Assembly (NCBI GenBank): GCA_029007825.1
Contig: JAQXIO010000052.1
Coordinates: forward strand, 1-64,000
DNA: 64,000 nucleotides
Reading direction: 5' to 3'
Origin: Bacteroidales bacterium
GTDB taxonomy: Bacteria; Bacteroidota; Bacteroidia; Bacteroidales; JAQXIO01
Positions 61,935 through 64,000 of the stretch are shown here, one piece after another. Positions within the stretch are counted from its first letter, which is position 1. Every line of letters starts with the position of its first letter. The notes under the pieces are model-generated. The model did no database searches. It was not told the DNA's origin and was given only the letters and a program-made list of their open reading frames with translations. The translations under genes and the position numbers were made by a program.

Positions 61935-64000
61935 TTAATTTCTAAAGAACAAATGTTCATCTACCGCATCGATACGTATCGGCTTAGTGTTGTCTATCTG
62001 CTGAGATAAAATTTTCTTTGACAATTCATTCAGTACATAACGTTGTATTACACGTTTTACCGGACGAGCTCCAAACTGAGGATCGTAACCCTCCCTGGCA
62101 ATAAAATCAATGGCATCTTTTGAAAATTCGAGTTGAATTCCGTTTTCAGCCACGACTTTTTTCACTTGGTCAAGCTGCATTTTTACAATCTTCTCTATTT
62201 CTTTTTCCGTTAACGGAGTGAACATAATCACTTCATCTATACGGTTCAGAAATTCAGGACGGATCGTCTGCTTCAACATGTCCAGGACTTCCGATTTTGT
62301 TTTATCGATGACCTCTTCCCTATTTTTATCGGTTATTTTTTCAAAATTATCCCGGATAAGGGAAGATCCCATATTCGAAGTCATTATGATAATCGTATTC
62401 TTGAAGTTTACCACACGTCCCTTATTATCGGTCAAACGTCCATCGTCCAATACCTGTAAAAGAACATTGAAAACATCCGGATGCGCCTTTTCAATCTCAT
62501 CGAAAAGAACTACCGAATAGGGTTTACGCCGGATCGCTTCAGTCAATTGCCCACCTTCATCATAACCGACATATCCCGGAGGTGCACCGATCAAACGCGT
62601 GGCACTGAACTTTTCCTGATACTCACTCATATCGATACGGGTCATCATATTTTCATCGTCAAAAAGATATTCAGCCAATGCCTTTGCCAACTCAGTTTTC
62701 CCTACCCCAGTTGTTCCAAGAAATATAAACGAGCCGATTGGCCTTTTCGGGTCTTGTAACCCCGCACGGCTTCTTCTGACTGCATCTGCAATAGCAGAGA
62801 TCGCTTCATCCTGACCTATTACCCTTTGATGCAACTCTTCTTCCAGATGCAACAACTTATCCTTTTCGCTCTGAAGCATTTTTGCTACAGGTACTCCTGT
62901 CCATTTGGAAACAATTTCTGCAATATCGTCATCGGTTACCTCTTCCTTTATCATAGCATCATCGCCCTGATATTCATGCAACTTCGCCTGCTGTTCCGCA
63001 ATCTCCTTTTCACATGCCTGAATTTTACCGTAACGTATTTCAGCAACTTTTCCATAATCGCCTTCACGCTCAGCCTTATCGGCTTCAAATTTCAGTTCTT
63101 CTATTTTAGCTTTATTTTGCTGTATAGAATCTATCAAAGCTTTTTCCGATTCCCATTTTGCTTTAAATTTTTTCTCTTCTTCCTTCAAATCGGCAATCTC
63201 TTTTCCAAGACTATCGAGTTTGGGTTTATCGTTTTCACGCTTAATCGCTTCCCGCTCAATTTCCAACTGCTTGATTTTCCTCGTCAATTCATCCAGTTCT
63301 TCCGGAACGGAATCTACCTGCAAACGCAGACGAGCTGCCGCCTCATCCATAAGGTCAATCGCTTTATCCGGAAGGAAACGGTCTGTTATATAACGGTGCG
63401 ACAGTTGTACCGCCGCAATAATTGCATCGTCCAGAATACGAACCTTATGGTGATTTTCATATTTCTCCCTTAATCCACGAAGAATAGAGATAGAACTCAT
63501 GACATCCGGTTCATCTACCATTACGATTTGAAACCGCCTTTCGAGCGCTTTATCCTTTTCAAAATATTTCTGATATTCATCAAGCGTAGTGGCTCCGATA
63601 GAACGTAATTCCCCTCTTGCGAGAGCCGGTTTCAGAATATTAGCGGCATCCATTGCTCCTTCACCTTTTCCTGCCCCCACCAACGTATGGATTTCATCAA
63701 TAAAAAGGATAATCTCTCCTTCAGCCTGAGTCACTTCATTGACTACCGATTTCAGTCGTTCTTCAAATTCTCCTTTATATTTGGCTCCGGCGATCAAGGC
63801 TCCCATATCCAAAGAATAGATTTGTTTATTCTTTAGATTTTCAGGCACGTCGCCCCTTACGATACGATGAGCAAGCCCTTCGACAATCGCAGTTTTACCG
63901 GTACCGGGTTCTCCGATAAGAATCGGATTATTCTTCGTACGACGACTTAATATCTGCAATACCCTACGAATTTCTTCATCCCTCCCAATAACAGGATCCA
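61935..64000 (-). CDS. clpB: ATP-dependent disaggregase ClpB (5' end outside the window)
   Basis: About 687 codons of a ClpB (about 860 aa in full), missing the N-terminal domain. The first AAA+ domain shows Walker [14 protein letters not shown], Walker [14 protein letters not shown] and the arginine-finger region [11 protein letters not shown]. The middle domain is a long coiled coil ([19 protein letters not shown]). The second AAA+ domain has Walker [16 protein letters not shown], Walker [15 protein letters not shown] and a sensor-2 region [13 protein letters not shown]. It works with DnaK to dissolve protein aggregates. The frame continues past 63959 ([13 protein letters not shown]), so the TTG there is an internal leucine. 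Confidence 0.97.
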   Translation of the reverse strand, partial: DPVIGRDEEIRRVLQILSRRTKNNPILIGEPGTGKTAIVEGLAHRIVRGDVPENLKNKQIYSLDMGALIAGAKYKGEFEERLKSVVNEVTQAEGEIILFIDEIHTLVGAGKGEGAMDAANILKPALARGELRSIGATTLDEYQKYFEKDKALERRFQIVMVDEPDVMSSISILRGLREKYENHHKVRILDDAIIAAVQLSHRYITDRFLPDKAIDLMDEAAARLRLQVDSVPEELDELTRKIKQLEIEREAIKRENDKPKLDSLGKEIADLKEEEKKFKAKWESEKALIDSIQQNKAKIEELKFEADKAEREGDYGKVAEIRYGKIQACEKEIAEQQAKLHEYQGDDAMIKEEVTDDDIAEIVSKWTGVPVAKMLQSEKDKLLHLEEELHQRVIGQDEAISAIADAVRRSRAGLQDPKRPIGSFIFLGTTGVGKTELAKALAEYLFDDENMMTRIDMSEYQEKFSATRLIGAPPGYVGYDEGGQLTEAIRRKPYSVVLFDEIEKAHPDVFNVLLQVLDDGRLTDNKGRVVNFKNTIIIMTSNMGSSLIRDNFEKITDKNREEVIDKTKSEVLDMLKQTIRPEFLNRIDEVIMFTPLTEKEIEKIVKMQLDQVKKVVAENGIQLEFSKDAIDFIAREGYDPQFGARPVKRVIQRYVLNELSKKILSQQIDNTKPIRIDAVDEHLFFRN

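Noticed and set aside
62826..63473. A 215-codon hydrophobic, Phe-rich open frame on the plus strand opposite clpB
   Set aside because: The Phe-rich composition mirrors the Glu/Lys-rich coiled coil of ClpB on the other strand; there is no family resemblance.
63957..63959. A start codon for ClpB at 63959
   Set aside because: The codon is TTG and the frame continues upstream with conserved ClpB sequence ([13 protein letters not shown]), so it is an internal leucine; the true start is outside the window.
1..64000. CRISPR arrays, tRNA or rRNA genes, insertion sequences, prophage or conjugative genes
   Set aside because: No direct-repeat array, transposase, integrase, phage structural gene or recognisable RNA gene was seen anywhere in the window; the region looks like stable chromosome.

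Overview
The window looks like a chromosomal segment of a Bacteroidales bacterium, probably gut-associated. The evidence is low GC content, many TAnnTTTG promoter elements of the Bacteroidetes type, lipoprotein signal peptides, several secreted glycoside hydrolases, a type IX secretion (T9SS) C-terminal sorting domain on the 20335-22452 protein, an LruC-domain lipoprotein and the short archaeal/eukaryote-like prolyl-tRNA synthetase. A T9SS member outside the classical Bacteroides species (for example Barnesiellaceae or Dysgonomonadaceae) would fit, but the sequence alone does not settle genus. I see no rRNA, tRNA, CRISPR array, insertion sequence or prophage.

Layout. 0.5-2 kb: a six-helix DUF308/HdeD-type membrane protein and a DUF2461 protein. 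2.6-5.1 kb: copper operon (CopA P-type ATPase plus a 68-aa HMA protein), divergent from a tripartite RND efflux operon (adaptor, AcrB-type pump, outer-membrane channel) that also carries lpxA (5.5-12.1 kb). 12.3-18 kb: a second DUF308 protein, a large LruC lipoprotein, and an ECF sigma factor / one-TM protein / DUF4097-like exported protein operon. 18.2-20.1 kb: a NifU-like scaffold, a 60-aa two-helix membrane protein and a GGGtGRT protein in one operon of unknown role. 20.3-38.2 kb: a carbohydrate region with a T9SS-exported SGNH hydrolase, an ADP-ribosylglycohydrolase-like lipoprotein, GH20, GH36 and GH78 enzymes, a TRIC-type channel, NagB, a second GH78-like enzyme and a GH2 enzyme, with no SusC/SusD pair. 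38.3-43.3 kb: OmpA-family porin, thioredoxin, PurT and a Pit/DUF47 phosphate transport pair.

44.4-51.4 kb: a heavy-metal efflux operon in which a CusA/CzcA pump is fused to a TolC-type outer-membrane domain. It is followed by a short adaptor and a LytS/LytTR two-component pair. 51.6-57.5 kb: a complete biotin operon (orfX-bioB-bioA-bioF-bioG-bioC-bioD). Its first gene is a small uncharacterised protein whose last codons form a strong terminator-like hairpin just before bioB. 57.6-61.7 kb: ProS, an OmpA-family lipoprotein, a small acidic protein, and a PreA-type dihydropyrimidine dehydrogenase subunit preceded by a stand-alone PreT iron-sulfur module. 61.9-64 kb: the 3' four fifths of clpB, running off the window.

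The points most worth a second look are the hairpin inside the bio leader ORF, the PreT module without its flavin/NAD domain, the GGGtGRT/two-helix/NifU-like operon, and four long inverted repeats at promoters (5172-5212, 15736-15762, 28894-28941, 38223-38259).
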